The position numbers were made by a program, and so were the translations under genes. The notes beneath the pieces are model-generated. The model made no database searches. It had not been told where the DNA came from and worked only from the letters and a program-made list of their open reading frames with translations. Below are positions 44,190 through 52,498 of a DNA stretch of 64,000 bases, in pieces. The DNA is from Dickeya fangzhongdai (lineage in GTDB: Bacteria; Pseudomonadota; Gammaproteobacteria; Enterobacterales; Enterobacteriaceae): NCBI RefSeq assembly GCF_002812485.1, contig NZ_CP025003.1, forward strand, positions 992,001 to 1,056,000, read 5' to 3'. Each line of letters opens with the position of its first letter. Positions within the stretch are counted from its first letter, which is position 1.

Positions 44190-45359
44190 ATGAATAACAT
44201 GCCTCATCTTTCGCTGTGGCGCTGGCTTTGTATCCGCATTTTGTCGCTGGCGATTGGCTCGATAGTGTTAATCGCCACCTGTATGTGGCTGCGGTTTGCC
44301 ATCTGGAATCTGTGGGTTATCCATCGAATGCCGGAAGCGGTGCGTCATGAGTTCACCACATTACAGAGCAACCCCAATCTGAACCGCGCCCGTTACTACG
44401 AGATTCTGGATACCTGGTACGGCCCTAAGTCTTTCGACCTGTCCATCGCCTCTGAAGACTGGCTGATCCTTTGGGTGCTGGTGCTGGTCGCCATTCCGCT
44501 GATTGTGATGTTGGGGTTGTGGGCTGCGCGACCGCTGTCGGTACAGTTTAGCCAACTGGCGATGTCGGCGCGCGCGGTGGCGCGCGGGCAGTTCACCACC
44601 CGCGCACGTATGGTGCCGGGCGCGCCGGCGGAGCTGACGCTGCTTACCCGCGATTTCAATGCCATGACCTCCCAGCTGGAGCGTTATGAGCGCGAACTGC
44701 ACGCTTCGCATGTGGCGATGGCGCACGAGCTGCGTTCGCCGTTGACCGCCGCGATGGGGCGATTGCAGGGCATGCTGGACGGCGTTTTTTCTCCTGACGA
44801 TCGGCAGTTGCAGATGGTGATGAACCAGATGCTCAACCTCAACCGCCTGATTGAGGATCTGCATTTGTTGTCGATGGTTAGCGCAGGTCAGTTAGCTATC
44901 GATAAGACCCGGCTGAACCCGGTGGAGCTGTTGCGCGACCGTATCGTCTGGATGAAGCCGAATGCCGAAGCGGCCGGTTTTACCATCACGCTGCATGCCG
45001 ACGAGGAGGGATATTGCCTGGCGGATCCGCTCCGGCTGGGGCAGGTATTCACCATCCTGATGGATAACGCGCTGCGCTACGCGGTGGAAGGTAAGGCGCA
45101 GCGTATTGATGTGGCGCGGCGCGATAATCGCTGGTTGATCCGTTTTCGTGACTACGGCCCCGGCGTGAGCGAGGCATTCCTGCCGTATATTTTCGAGCGC
45201 TTTTCCCGCGCCGATACTTCGCGGGCGCGCCATTCAGGCGGCAGCGGGCTGGGGCTGTCGATCGCGCTGGCGATTTGCGAAGCGCTCGGCGGCAGCCTGA
45301 CGGCGGAAAATCACCTGGAGGGCGGCATGTGTTTTACTCTTGAACTGCCGGCGGTATGA
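44190..45359 (+). CDS. Sensor histidine kinase
   Basis: A 389-residue membrane kinase with two helices (about 13-35 and 91-112) around a short ~55-residue periplasmic loop, a HAMP domain (110-165), phosphoacceptor H179 in MAHELRSPLT, N box (FTILMDNALRYA) and G boxes (DYGPGVSEAFLPYIFERFSR, GGSGLGLSIAL). It is encoded directly after its response regulator. With the pump genes 131 bp downstream it forms an AdeRS/BaeSR-like module; the signal is unknown. Confidence 0.92.
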   Translation: MNNMPHLSLWRWLCIRILSLAIGSIVLIATCMWLRFAIWNLWVIHRMPEAVRHEFTTLQSNPNLNRARYYEILDTWYGPKSFDLSIASEDWLILWVLVLVAIPLIVMLGLWAARPLSVQFSQLAMSARAVARGQFTTRARMVPGAPAELTLLTRDFNAMTSQLERYERELHASHVAMAHELRSPLTAAMGRLQGMLDGVFSPDDRQLQMVMNQMLNLNRLIEDLHLLSMVSAGQLAIDKTRLNPVELLRDRIVWMKPNAEAAGFTITLHADEEGYCLADPLRLGQVFTILMDNALRYAVEGKAQRIDVARRDNRWLIRFRDYGPGVSEAFLPYIFERFSRADTSRARHSGGSGLGLSIALAICEALGGSLTAENHLEGGMCFTLELPAV

Positions 45360-45490
45360 CCGCGTTCAGGGCGTGGCGGTTGGGATAAAACCGATTTTTC
45401 AGCGCTCTTGATGGTTTCTTGATGAAGTGTGGAAACAATCTGGAAATGTGTACGGTGTAATAGTTACTAATCGGTAACAGGAAGCCCATC

Positions 45491-46633
45491 ATGACGAATA
45501 CAGAGTCCACCTTTTGCGCCCTTCATCACGTAGCCTGTCGCGGAGGCAACACTCTTTTTCGCGCCGGTGGGCTGGGAGCCTTGCTGCTGGCCGCGAGCCT
45601 GTTGTCCGGCTGTAACGACGCCGGCAGCGAGCCGGCTCCTGCGCCGCCGCGTCCGGTTCGCACCGTCACCGTCGCGCCGTCCGCCACCGGTGAGGTGTTG
45701 TCGCAGATTGGGGAGATCCGCCCGGCCGAAGAGACCGCTCTGGGTTTCCGTCTGGATGGGCGGGTGGTTTCGCGTGTGGTGGATGTGGGCGCCATCGTGA
45801 AGCAAGGCGATGTGATCGCCACGCTGGATGCCCGCGACAGCGAAAACCAGCTGCAGAGCGCCAAAGCGGACCTGACCCGCGCGGTGGCCTCGGAACGGCT
45901 GGCGGAGCAGAACCTTAACCGGATGAAACAGCTGGCGCCCAACGGCGCCATTTCCCGTTCGCAATTGGATGAGGCGCAGTCGAACTGGGCCTCGGCGGTT
46001 TCCGTGCGTGAAAGCGCGCAGGCCAGCGTCAAAAGCGCGCAGGATCGTCTGAGCTATACCCGCTTGTCTGCGCCGGTCGCCGGGGTGATCACCGCGGTCA
46101 GCGCCAACCCCGGTCAGGTGGTGAACGCGGGTCAGGAAGTGGTGCGGCTGGCGACCTTCGCCGGCCGCGACGCGGTGTTCAATATCTCCGAGCGTCTTAT
46201 CACCAGCGGCCTGAAGGATCCGCTGGTGACGGTTTCGCTGTTATCCAACCCGGCTGTCAAAACGCAAGGGCATGTGCGTGACGTCAGTCCGCTGGCTGAT
46301 AGTGAAACCCGCACCTGGCGGGTGCGGGTTTCACTCGTCGAACCGCCGCAAGAAATGGTGCTGGGCGCGACCGTACAGGGCGAGGTCACGCTGCCGGGCG
46401 GCAATGCCATCGAGCTGCCGGCGTCGGCGCTGACCCGTCAGGGCGATCGCCCGGCGGTGTTTGTCGTCGACCCGCAAACGCAGACGCTGCGGCTGCAACC
46501 GATCACCCTGCGTAATTACAGCGACTCGCAGATCGTTGTCGACGACGGTCTGGTCGCCGGCGACAAGGTGGTCACCGCCGGCGTCAGCAAGCTGCGGGCG
46601 GGCGAGAAGGTTATGTTGACGGAGGCGAAGTAA
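45491..46633 (+). CDS. RND efflux periplasmic adaptor lipoprotein
   Basis: A 380-residue membrane fusion protein anchored as a lipoprotein (LLSGC lipobox, lipid Cys ~ residue 41). It contains the lipoyl-like half (EIRPAEETALGFRLDGRV, GAIVKQGDVIATLD), a coiled-coil hairpin (about 115-175), and beta-barrel and membrane-proximal domains. It joins the RND pump to an outer-membrane channel. AGGAAGCCCATC precedes the start. The last base overlaps the RND gene start (TAATG). It follows the two-component genes, so is probably controlled by them. Confidence 0.92.
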   Translation: MTNTESTFCALHHVACRGGNTLFRAGGLGALLLAASLLSGCNDAGSEPAPAPPRPVRTVTVAPSATGEVLSQIGEIRPAEETALGFRLDGRVVSRVVDVGAIVKQGDVIATLDARDSENQLQSAKADLTRAVASERLAEQNLNRMKQLAPNGAISRSQLDEAQSNWASAVSVRESAQASVKSAQDRLSYTRLSAPVAGVITAVSANPGQVVNAGQEVVRLATFAGRDAVFNISERLITSGLKDPLVTVSLLSNPAVKTQGHVRDVSPLADSETRTWRVRVSLVEPPQEMVLGATVQGEVTLPGGNAIELPASALTRQGDRPAVFVVDPQTQTLRLQPITLRNYSDSQIVVDDGLVAGDKVVTAGVSKLRAGEKVMLTEAK

Positions 46634-49600
46634 TGTCATCCGCATTCAAACAGAAGTGGAACCTCTCCGCCTGGGCGCTGGCCCATCAGCAACTGGTGGC
46701 CTTTTTTATGCTGGTGATTGTGGCGGCGGGCGTCATGAGCTATGAACGTCTGCCGCGCAACGAAGACCCGGCCTTTACCATCAAAACCGCGGTGGTGTCC
46801 GCCAGTTGGCCGGGCGCCACGGTGCAGGACACCGTCAGTTTCGTGACCGATGTGCTGGAAAAGAAACTGCAGGAAACCCCTTACCTTGATTTTATCGAAA
46901 GTTACAGCCGCCCCGGCGAAGCGGTGATTTTCGTCAACCTGCGCGACAGTACGCCGCCGTCCGAGGTAAAGGGCATTTGGTACACCCTGCGCAAAAAAAT
47001 GAAGGATATTACCCCCACCTTGCCTGACGGGGTGAGCGAGCCGGCGGTCAACGACGAGTTCGACGATACCTTCGGCACCATTTATGGCTTTACCGCCGAA
47101 GGCTACTCGCCGCGCGAGCTGCGCGACAAGGTGGATGATATCCGTACCGAACTGCTCGCCACGCCGGATGTCGGCAAAATCGATGTGCTGGGCGTGCAGG
47201 AAGAGCAGATTGTGGTGGCGTTTTCCCCGCGGCAACTGGCCGGCATGGGGCTGGACTTGCAACAGGTAACGGCGGCGCTGCAGGCGCAGAATGCCGTCAG
47301 CCCGACCGGCACCATTCGGACCGATAACGACAAGGTGGCGTTGCGCGTCAGCGGCGCGTTTGTTTCCGAACAGAGCCTGCGTCAGGTAACGCTGCGCATC
47401 GGCGGGCGCTTTATCCCGCTGACCGATATCGCGACGGTTCATCGTCAGGCGGCGGAACCCCCGGCGCCGACGTTTCGCGTCAACGGCCAACCCGCCATCG
47501 GGCTGGCGATCTCGATGGCGCCGACCGGCAACATGCTGGATTTCGGTCAGGCGTTGCGCAGTAAAATGGCGGCGATTAGCGCATCGCTGCCGCACGGTAT
47601 CGAGGTCGTCAACGTGGCGGACCAGTCATCGGTGGTGAAATCCTCGGTTAACGGCTTCGTCAAGGTGCTGCTGGAAGCGGTGGTCATCGTGCTGGCGGTG
47701 TCGTTCGTGTCGCTGGGCAGCCGCGCCGGGCTGGTGGTGGCCGCGTCGATTCCGATTGTGCTGGCGATGACGTTCACCGGCATGGAGATAGCCGGTATCG
47801 GTTTGCAGCGCATTTCGCTGGGCGCGTTGATCATCGCGCTCGGGCTGTTGGTGGACGACGCCATGATCACGGTAGAGGCGATGGTGTCCAGCCTGGAGAA
47901 GGGCGAAGCCCGCGAACAGGCCGCCACCCGCGCTTACGAAACCACTGCGTTTCCGATGCTGACCGGTACGCTGGTGATGGTGGCGGGTTTTATTCCGGTC
48001 GGGTTTGCCGCTTCCAGCGCCGGCGAGTACTGCTACTCGCTGTTTATTGTGGTGCTGATTTCGCTGCTCAGCTCCTGGGTGGTGGCGGTGCTGTTCTCGC
48101 CGTTGATCGGCGTCTGGCTGCTGCCGAAGACGATGAAAGCTCATGATCACAACGCCGGCCGTCTGTCGCGGGCGTATGCCCGCCTGCTGTCGGCGGCGCT
48201 GCGCTATCGCGGCCGCACGCTGTTGCTATCGGTGGCGTTGCTGGCGCTGGCGGTCGTGGCCGCCGGTCGGCTGGAGGGCGAGTTTTTTCCGGCGTCGGAC
48301 CGACCGGAACTGCTGGTCAGCCTGACGCTGCCGCGCAATGCCTCGCAGGAGGCCACCGAGCGGGAAGTGGCGCGGCTGGAGCAGTCGCTGAAAAACGATC
48401 CGGATCTGGATCATTTCTCCACCTATGTCGGGTCCGGCGCGGTGCGTTTCTATTTGCCGATGGATGTGCTGTTGCAGAATGAAAACATTGCACAGCTGGT
48501 AGTGGTGGCGAAAGGATTAAAGGAACGCGATGTGCTACGCGCCCGGCTGGAAAAACGTTTGCAGCAGGATTTCAGCCACCTGGTGACCCGCGTGTCGCCG
48601 CTGGAACTGGGGCCGCCGGTCGGCTGGCCGCTTAAGTACCGGGTAACCGGGCCGGATATCGACAAGGTGCGCGAGTACGCCACCGGACTGGCGACGTTGA
48701 TCGGCAACAACCCCGACGCGCGCGAAGTTAACCTGACCGCCGGTGAGCCGGAGCGCGCCATCCGCATCGACGTCAACCAGACCGAGGCGCGGGCGGTAGG
48801 CATCAGCTCGCAGGATGTGGCCAGTGCGCTGGCGACCATTTTCTCCGGTTCGGTCGTCACCAGCGTGCGCGATCGCAATCGAATGGTGGGGGTGGTGGTG
48901 CGTGCCCGGGATGAGGAGCGCCAGAATCTGGATACCGTCGCCAGCCTGCAACTGCGCGCCGCTAACGGTCAGCGGGTGCCGCTGGGGCAGATAGCGTCCG
49001 TCGGGTACGGCGTGGATGAGCCGATCATCTGGCGTCGCCAGCGTTTGCCGTTTATCACCGTGCAGACCGACCTGGCGCCGGGCGTGCGCGCCCAGACCTT
49101 ATCGACAACGCTGGCGCCGCAGGTGGCGGCCTATCAGGCGGCGTTGCCGGCCGGTTATCACATTGAGGAAGGCGGCTCGGTGGCGGAATCCAACAAGGGC
49201 AACAACTCGGTGTATCAGGTGTTGCCGGTGACGCTGCTGGTGATGCTGATTTTGCTGATGGTGCAGTTGCAGCGCTTCTCGCGCATGATGCTGGCGCTGC
49301 TGATGGCGCCGTTCGGGCTGATTGGCGTGGTGGCGGCGATGTTGCCGACCGGTACGCCGATGGGCTTCGTCGCCTTGCTGGGAGTGATCGCGCTGGCGGG
49401 AATGATCATCCGTAACGCGGTGATCCTGATCAGCGAAGTGGACACCAACACGGCGGCGGGCATGCCTGCCGACGAGGCGATTATCCATGCTGCCCGTCAC
49501 CGTTCCCGGCCGATTCTGTTGACCGCGCTGGCGGCGATTTTGGGGATGATCCCGATCGCCACCCAGGTGTTTTGGGGGCCGATGGCCTACGCCATCATCG

Positions 49601-49698
49601 GCGGGTTGATCGTCGCCACGCTGCTGACGCTGACGGTGCTGCCGGCGGCGATCAGTCTGGTGATGCAATGGGAAACGCGCGCCAAAGCGCAGGGGTAA
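46633..49698 (+). CDS. RND efflux permease (AcrB/TriC-like)
   Basis: A 1021-residue proton-driven inner-membrane efflux pump of the HAE1-like class, with the two-fold arrangement of 12 helices and two large periplasmic loops. The proton-relay aspartates lie in LVDDAMITVE in helix 4. Similarity to TriC-type pumps is suggested by the start (LPRNEDPAFTIKTAVV). The gene is coupled to the adaptor gene through a 1-bp stop/start overlap. No outer-membrane channel gene is present, so it should use a channel such as TolC encoded elsewhere. Substrates are unknown. Confidence 0.93.
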   Translation: MSSAFKQKWNLSAWALAHQQLVAFFMLVIVAAGVMSYERLPRNEDPAFTIKTAVVSASWPGATVQDTVSFVTDVLEKKLQETPYLDFIESYSRPGEAVIFVNLRDSTPPSEVKGIWYTLRKKMKDITPTLPDGVSEPAVNDEFDDTFGTIYGFTAEGYSPRELRDKVDDIRTELLATPDVGKIDVLGVQEEQIVVAFSPRQLAGMGLDLQQVTAALQAQNAVSPTGTIRTDNDKVALRVSGAFVSEQSLRQVTLRIGGRFIPLTDIATVHRQAAEPPAPTFRVNGQPAIGLAISMAPTGNMLDFGQALRSKMAAISASLPHGIEVVNVADQSSVVKSSVNGFVKVLLEAVVIVLAVSFVSLGSRAGLVVAASIPIVLAMTFTGMEIAGIGLQRISLGALIIALGLLVDDAMITVEAMVSSLEKGEAREQAATRAYETTAFPMLTGTLVMVAGFIPVGFAASSAGEYCYSLFIVVLISLLSSWVVAVLFSPLIGVWLLPKTMKAHDHNAGRLSRAYARLLSAALRYRGRTLLLSVALLALAVVAAGRLEGEFFPASDRPELLVSLTLPRNASQEATEREVARLEQSLKNDPDLDHFSTYVGSGAVRFYLPMDVLLQNENIAQLVVVAKGLKERDVLRARLEKRLQQDFSHLVTRVSPLELGPPVGWPLKYRVTGPDIDKVREYATGLATLIGNNPDAREVNLTAGEPERAIRIDVNQTEARAVGISSQDVASALATIFSGSVVTSVRDRNRMVGVVVRARDEERQNLDTVASLQLRAANGQRVPLGQIASVGYGVDEPIIWRRQRLPFITVQTDLAPGVRAQTLSTTLAPQVAAYQAALPAGYHIEEGGSVAESNKGNNSVYQVLPVTLLVMLILLMVQLQRFSRMMLALLMAPFGLIGVVAAMLPTGTPMGFVALLGVIALAGMIIRNAVILISEVDTNTAAGMPADEAIIHAARHRSRPILLTALAAILGMIPIATQVFWGPMAYAIIGGLIVATLLTLTVLPAAISLVMQWETRAKAQG

Positions 49699-49728
49699 AG
49701 CGGGTGAGGGGATGAATCGCCGAACGGT

Positions 49729-49757
49729 GCCCCGACATCCGTCACGATGCCGGGGGC
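49729..49757. terminator. Inverted repeat between RND and TraF genes
   Basis: GCCCCG-A-CAT and ATG-C-CGGGG(G)C pair around an eight-base loop, between convergent genes. There is one internal mismatch and no T-run. Confidence 0.45.
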
Positions 49758-49763
49758 GCGGGA

Positions 49764-51011
49764 TCAGAAGGTAAAGCTCAGTTTGGCGGCGGCGCCGTAG
49801 GTGTGCTTGCTTTCGGTGCCGACCATGCCGGTCAGATCAAGATGCACGCCGAACGGCGACAGGCCAAGACCGGCGGTGACCAGATTCTTATCGCTGTCGC
49901 GCATATTGGCGCGGTAACCGACGCGCAGCTGCGCCCAGGACAGTACGCGATATTCCGCGCCGACGCCGGCGTACTGGTTTTTCTTCTCCGAGTCAAAACC
50001 GCTGGCGGGCGTCAGGTCGATATCGGTCGCCAGCGTCAGCTTGTCGGTGTTCCAGGCCGTTCCGGCGGTGACCAGCGGCCGAAGGTTAAAGGTTCTCTGT
50101 ATACCCTGCACCTCTTTGGTGTCGATGCGGCGGCCAATCAGGTTCTGCGCCACCAGCCCGGCGCTCCAGCGCGATGTCAGGTCGGTACTGAAACCGAGAT
50201 CCAGGTTGGCGCCGGAGCTGGATTTCTTGAATTCCGAATTGCGGAAATCAGACGTGCTGTAGTTATTGATCGACGCAATATAGTTATAGGTGTCGATCCG
50301 TTGCAGCTTGGGGGTGATACCCACGGAAACCGGCTGACCGGCGATGCTGAACGATTTCGCCATCGCGACGCCGTATTCGGTCACCAGCGCGCCCGCGCCT
50401 TCGGCCCGGGAGGTGAAACTGTTCAGGTCGGCCGAGGTAGGAATGGTGGTGCCCGCCGCCACGCTATCCAGATAGGTCAGATCGCGGTCGGTCACCACGG
50501 CTTTGGCATTCGCCACGCCCCAGCCTTTGACGACGACGGCGAAAGGCAGCGTTTCGTTAGGAACCGCCACCACGGTAGCGGCAGCGGCATCGCCGTAAGC
50601 GCGGTCGCCATTGATGCTGTGCAAATCGCTTCTCAGCGACTGGAAGGAGGAGATGCCTTGTTGCAGCGCCAGCCGCCGCAACAGCGGGTTAGTGATGCCG
50701 CTGCTGGAGTTCAGCAGGTCTTTGATGCTATCCCAACTGCTTTTGATGCGGTCGAACTTATCTTCCACTTTGTTGGGGTCGGATACCACAGCGCCTACCG
50801 AAGGCAGAATCAGGCTAACGTTGTCGCTGGCCTGCGCTTTGGTCAGCAGCGCCGGGTTGGTCAGCGCGGCGGAGCCGTAGTGCGATGAAGCGACCCCGGT
50901 TCCGCCCATAGCGTCGTTCCTGGCATCAGACCAGGTTCCGGCGGCAAGAGTCACGGCAGGAGAAAACAGACCCGCTACCGTCATGGCGCGGACAAGTGAT
51001 TTTTTATGCAT
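49764..51011 (-). CDS. TraF-family (PF13729) outer-membrane barrel-like protein
   Basis: A 415-residue exported protein with signal peptide (cleavage after TLAA, ~24) and a pattern of amphipathic beta strands ending in Phe (AAKLSFTF). It is of the family named after F-plasmid TraF, but these chromosomal members look like FadL/OmpP1-type barrels and have no link to conjugation (an early ALTNPALLTKA motif is typical). Its function is unknown. AAAGGAA precedes the start. It lies upstream of an ERIC element, an HxlR gene and the giant adhesin gene. Confidence 0.85.
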   Translation of the reverse strand: MHKKSLVRAMTVAGLFSPAVTLAAGTWSDARNDAMGGTGVASSHYGSAALTNPALLTKAQASDNVSLILPSVGAVVSDPNKVEDKFDRIKSSWDSIKDLLNSSSGITNPLLRRLALQQGISSFQSLRSDLHSINGDRAYGDAAAATVVAVPNETLPFAVVVKGWGVANAKAVVTDRDLTYLDSVAAGTTIPTSADLNSFTSRAEGAGALVTEYGVAMAKSFSIAGQPVSVGITPKLQRIDTYNYIASINNYSTSDFRNSEFKKSSSGANLDLGFSTDLTSRWSAGLVAQNLIGRRIDTKEVQGIQRTFNLRPLVTAGTAWNTDKLTLATDIDLTPASGFDSEKKNQYAGVGAEYRVLSWAQLRVGYRANMRDSDKNLVTAGLGLSPFGVHLDLTGMVGTESKHTYGAAAKLSFTF

Positions 51012-51092
51012 ACGAGCATTCCTTTATCAACGAAGGTATTGAGGAAAAAATTCCTTTTTGCTGTGTGCTCGTAGTTTTTTATAAATATTTAC

Positions 51093-51222
51093 CCGTCATA
51101 CTTCAAAATTGCAGGTGCGTTGGCTTTCCTCGCTCACCCCAGTCACTTACTTGAGTAAGCTCCAGGGGATTCGCTGCGTTGCCGCCTTCCTGCAATTCGA
51201 ATTATTTAGGGTACAAACGCGG
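51093..51222. repeat. ERIC (IRU) element, intact
   Basis: About 127-130 bp with the ERIC core CGCTCACCCCAGTCACTTAC followed by TTGAGTAAGCTCCAGGGGATT, and the outer inverted ends CCGTCATACTTCAAAATTGC and GCAATTCGAATTATTTAGGG. It lies ~80 bp upstream of the TraF-family gene's start. Confidence 0.92.
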
Positions 51223-51750
51223 TAACTAAAATAAATAAAACCCAAGGACACCCTTATGCAGGCTGAGCAAAAACATACCTTGGTTGAAAGGAATGAATAT
51301 CTCACGTCAAACTGAGACTGCGTTTCGGCGTGTCTTGCGACAATAGTGGCACAGCCTAGCATTTTCATTTCTGGCGGCGATAGCCCTTCACCCGGTTTCA
51401 GGCATGCACAGGCATAATGATTTCCTAGCGGATTGAATTTATTGCATTTATTGATTGAGTGAATAAAGGGGTTTAATTTGGCTTATTTGAGTGAATGAAT
51501 TTCTTGAATTGCTGAGGGGGTTATGTCTATTTTTAAACCATAGCCCTCATCAGATAACGCGAATATTCATTTTGCGGCGATCCGGATTCTTTCAATGTTT
51601 TTTCCCTCGACGGTATTCGGCGTCATTCAATCAACCGTTATTCCATCAGATTCTTTTATGCTGATATGGCCTGTCGATGCCTGATACGGCCGAAGAGACT
51701 GGTGCGCGAAAGCGAGTGCTTATAAAGCGATTGCTTATTTAGGGGAGCCT
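51223..51750. other. Intergenic region upstream of the HxlR gene
   Basis: ~530 bp, mixed composition with AT-rich parts at 51420-51560. No credible gene, RNA or operator recognised. Confidence 0.4.
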
Positions 51751-51819
51751 CCTTACCCTGAAAGTTCAGGCGCAATGCGATTCAGTGAGCGGTAATCAGT
51801 GAACGGCATAAGGGTAAGG
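51751..51819 (+). promoter_or_regulatory. Inverted repeat sequestering the HxlR gene ribosome-binding site
   Basis: Perfect 9-bp arms CCTTACCCT (51751-51759) and AGGGTAAGG (51811-51819) around a 51-base loop. The right arm contains the Shine-Dalgarno (TAAGG) and ends one base before the ATG at 51821, so pairing would block translation. A DNA operator is the alternative. Confidence 0.6.
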
Positions 51820-51820
51820 T

Positions 51821-52216
51821 ATGCGGACAATCGAAAAATTTCAGCGCGGCGACTTGCTGGCGGCAGCTTGCCCGTCACGTGAAGTGCTACAGCACATCAC
51901 CAGCCGTTGGGGCATCCTGATTCTGATTGTGCTGGAATCGAAAACGCTCCGCTTCAGCGAACTGCGCCGTCTGATCAATGGCGTCAGCGAACGTATGTTG
52001 GCCCAGACATTACAATGTCTGGAAGGCGACGGCCTGATCAATCGGGTGGCCTATGACGTGGTGCCGCCGCATGTGGAATATAGCCTGACCCCGCTGGGGA
52101 AAGAAGCCGCGGAGAAGGTGCGGGTGCTGGTTGACTGGATTGAAGGCAGCATGCCGCGCATCGCTGAACACTGGAGCGAGTCGGGGACGACGCGATCACG
52201 GAAAACGTCTGTCTGA
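51821..52216 (+). CDS. HxlR-family transcriptional regulator
   Basis: A 131-residue MarR-like winged-helix regulator of the HxlR/HypR family. The typical lead CPSREVLQHITSRWGILIL contains the N-terminal Cys (C17) that in HypR-like members senses oxidation or electrophiles; the rest is the winged helix (LRRLINGVSERMLAQTLQ, PPHVEYSLTPLG). No divergent target gene is adjacent, so the target is unknown; the giant adhesin gene follows 282 bp downstream on the same strand. Confidence 0.9.
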   Translation: MRTIEKFQRGDLLAAACPSREVLQHITSRWGILILIVLESKTLRFSELRRLINGVSERMLAQTLQCLEGDGLINRVAYDVVPPHVEYSLTPLGKEAAEKVRVLVDWIEGSMPRIAEHWSESGTTRSRKTSV

Positions 52217-52498
52217 AACGCGGCGGGAATCAGGCCGGATTTCCGCCTTCAGTTAGCGTTTTTCACGCGTTAGTGAATGATCACAGCCTAATGATTTCTA
52301 CCGGTTTTATTGTTGATAAAACCAGAAAGCTGTGTTTAATTTTAAGTTAATGCTTTCGCATTTTTTTTATTTAGCGTTATCGATTTTTACACCAGGTTTG
52401 ATTTTTTAAATTAATAACAGATTCTTGCCATGGATATCCTGCCGGTTGGCGCAGGGGCGGCTGCCTGTTTTTCAAACCTGTCAATATCGGTGATGCTT
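52217..52498. other. AT-rich region upstream of the giant adhesin gene
   Basis: After a weak hairpin (GGCGGGAA / TTTCCGCC, 52222-52247) that may end the HxlR transcript, the DNA is strongly AT-rich (52290-52425) and presumably carries the adhesin promoter; such DNA often binds H-NS. Confidence 0.4.

Noticed and set aside
49764..51011. Conjugation gene marking an integrated plasmid or ICE
   Set aside because: Members of this family occur on chromosomes without any transfer genes; no relaxase, coupling protein, integrase or attachment sites are nearby.
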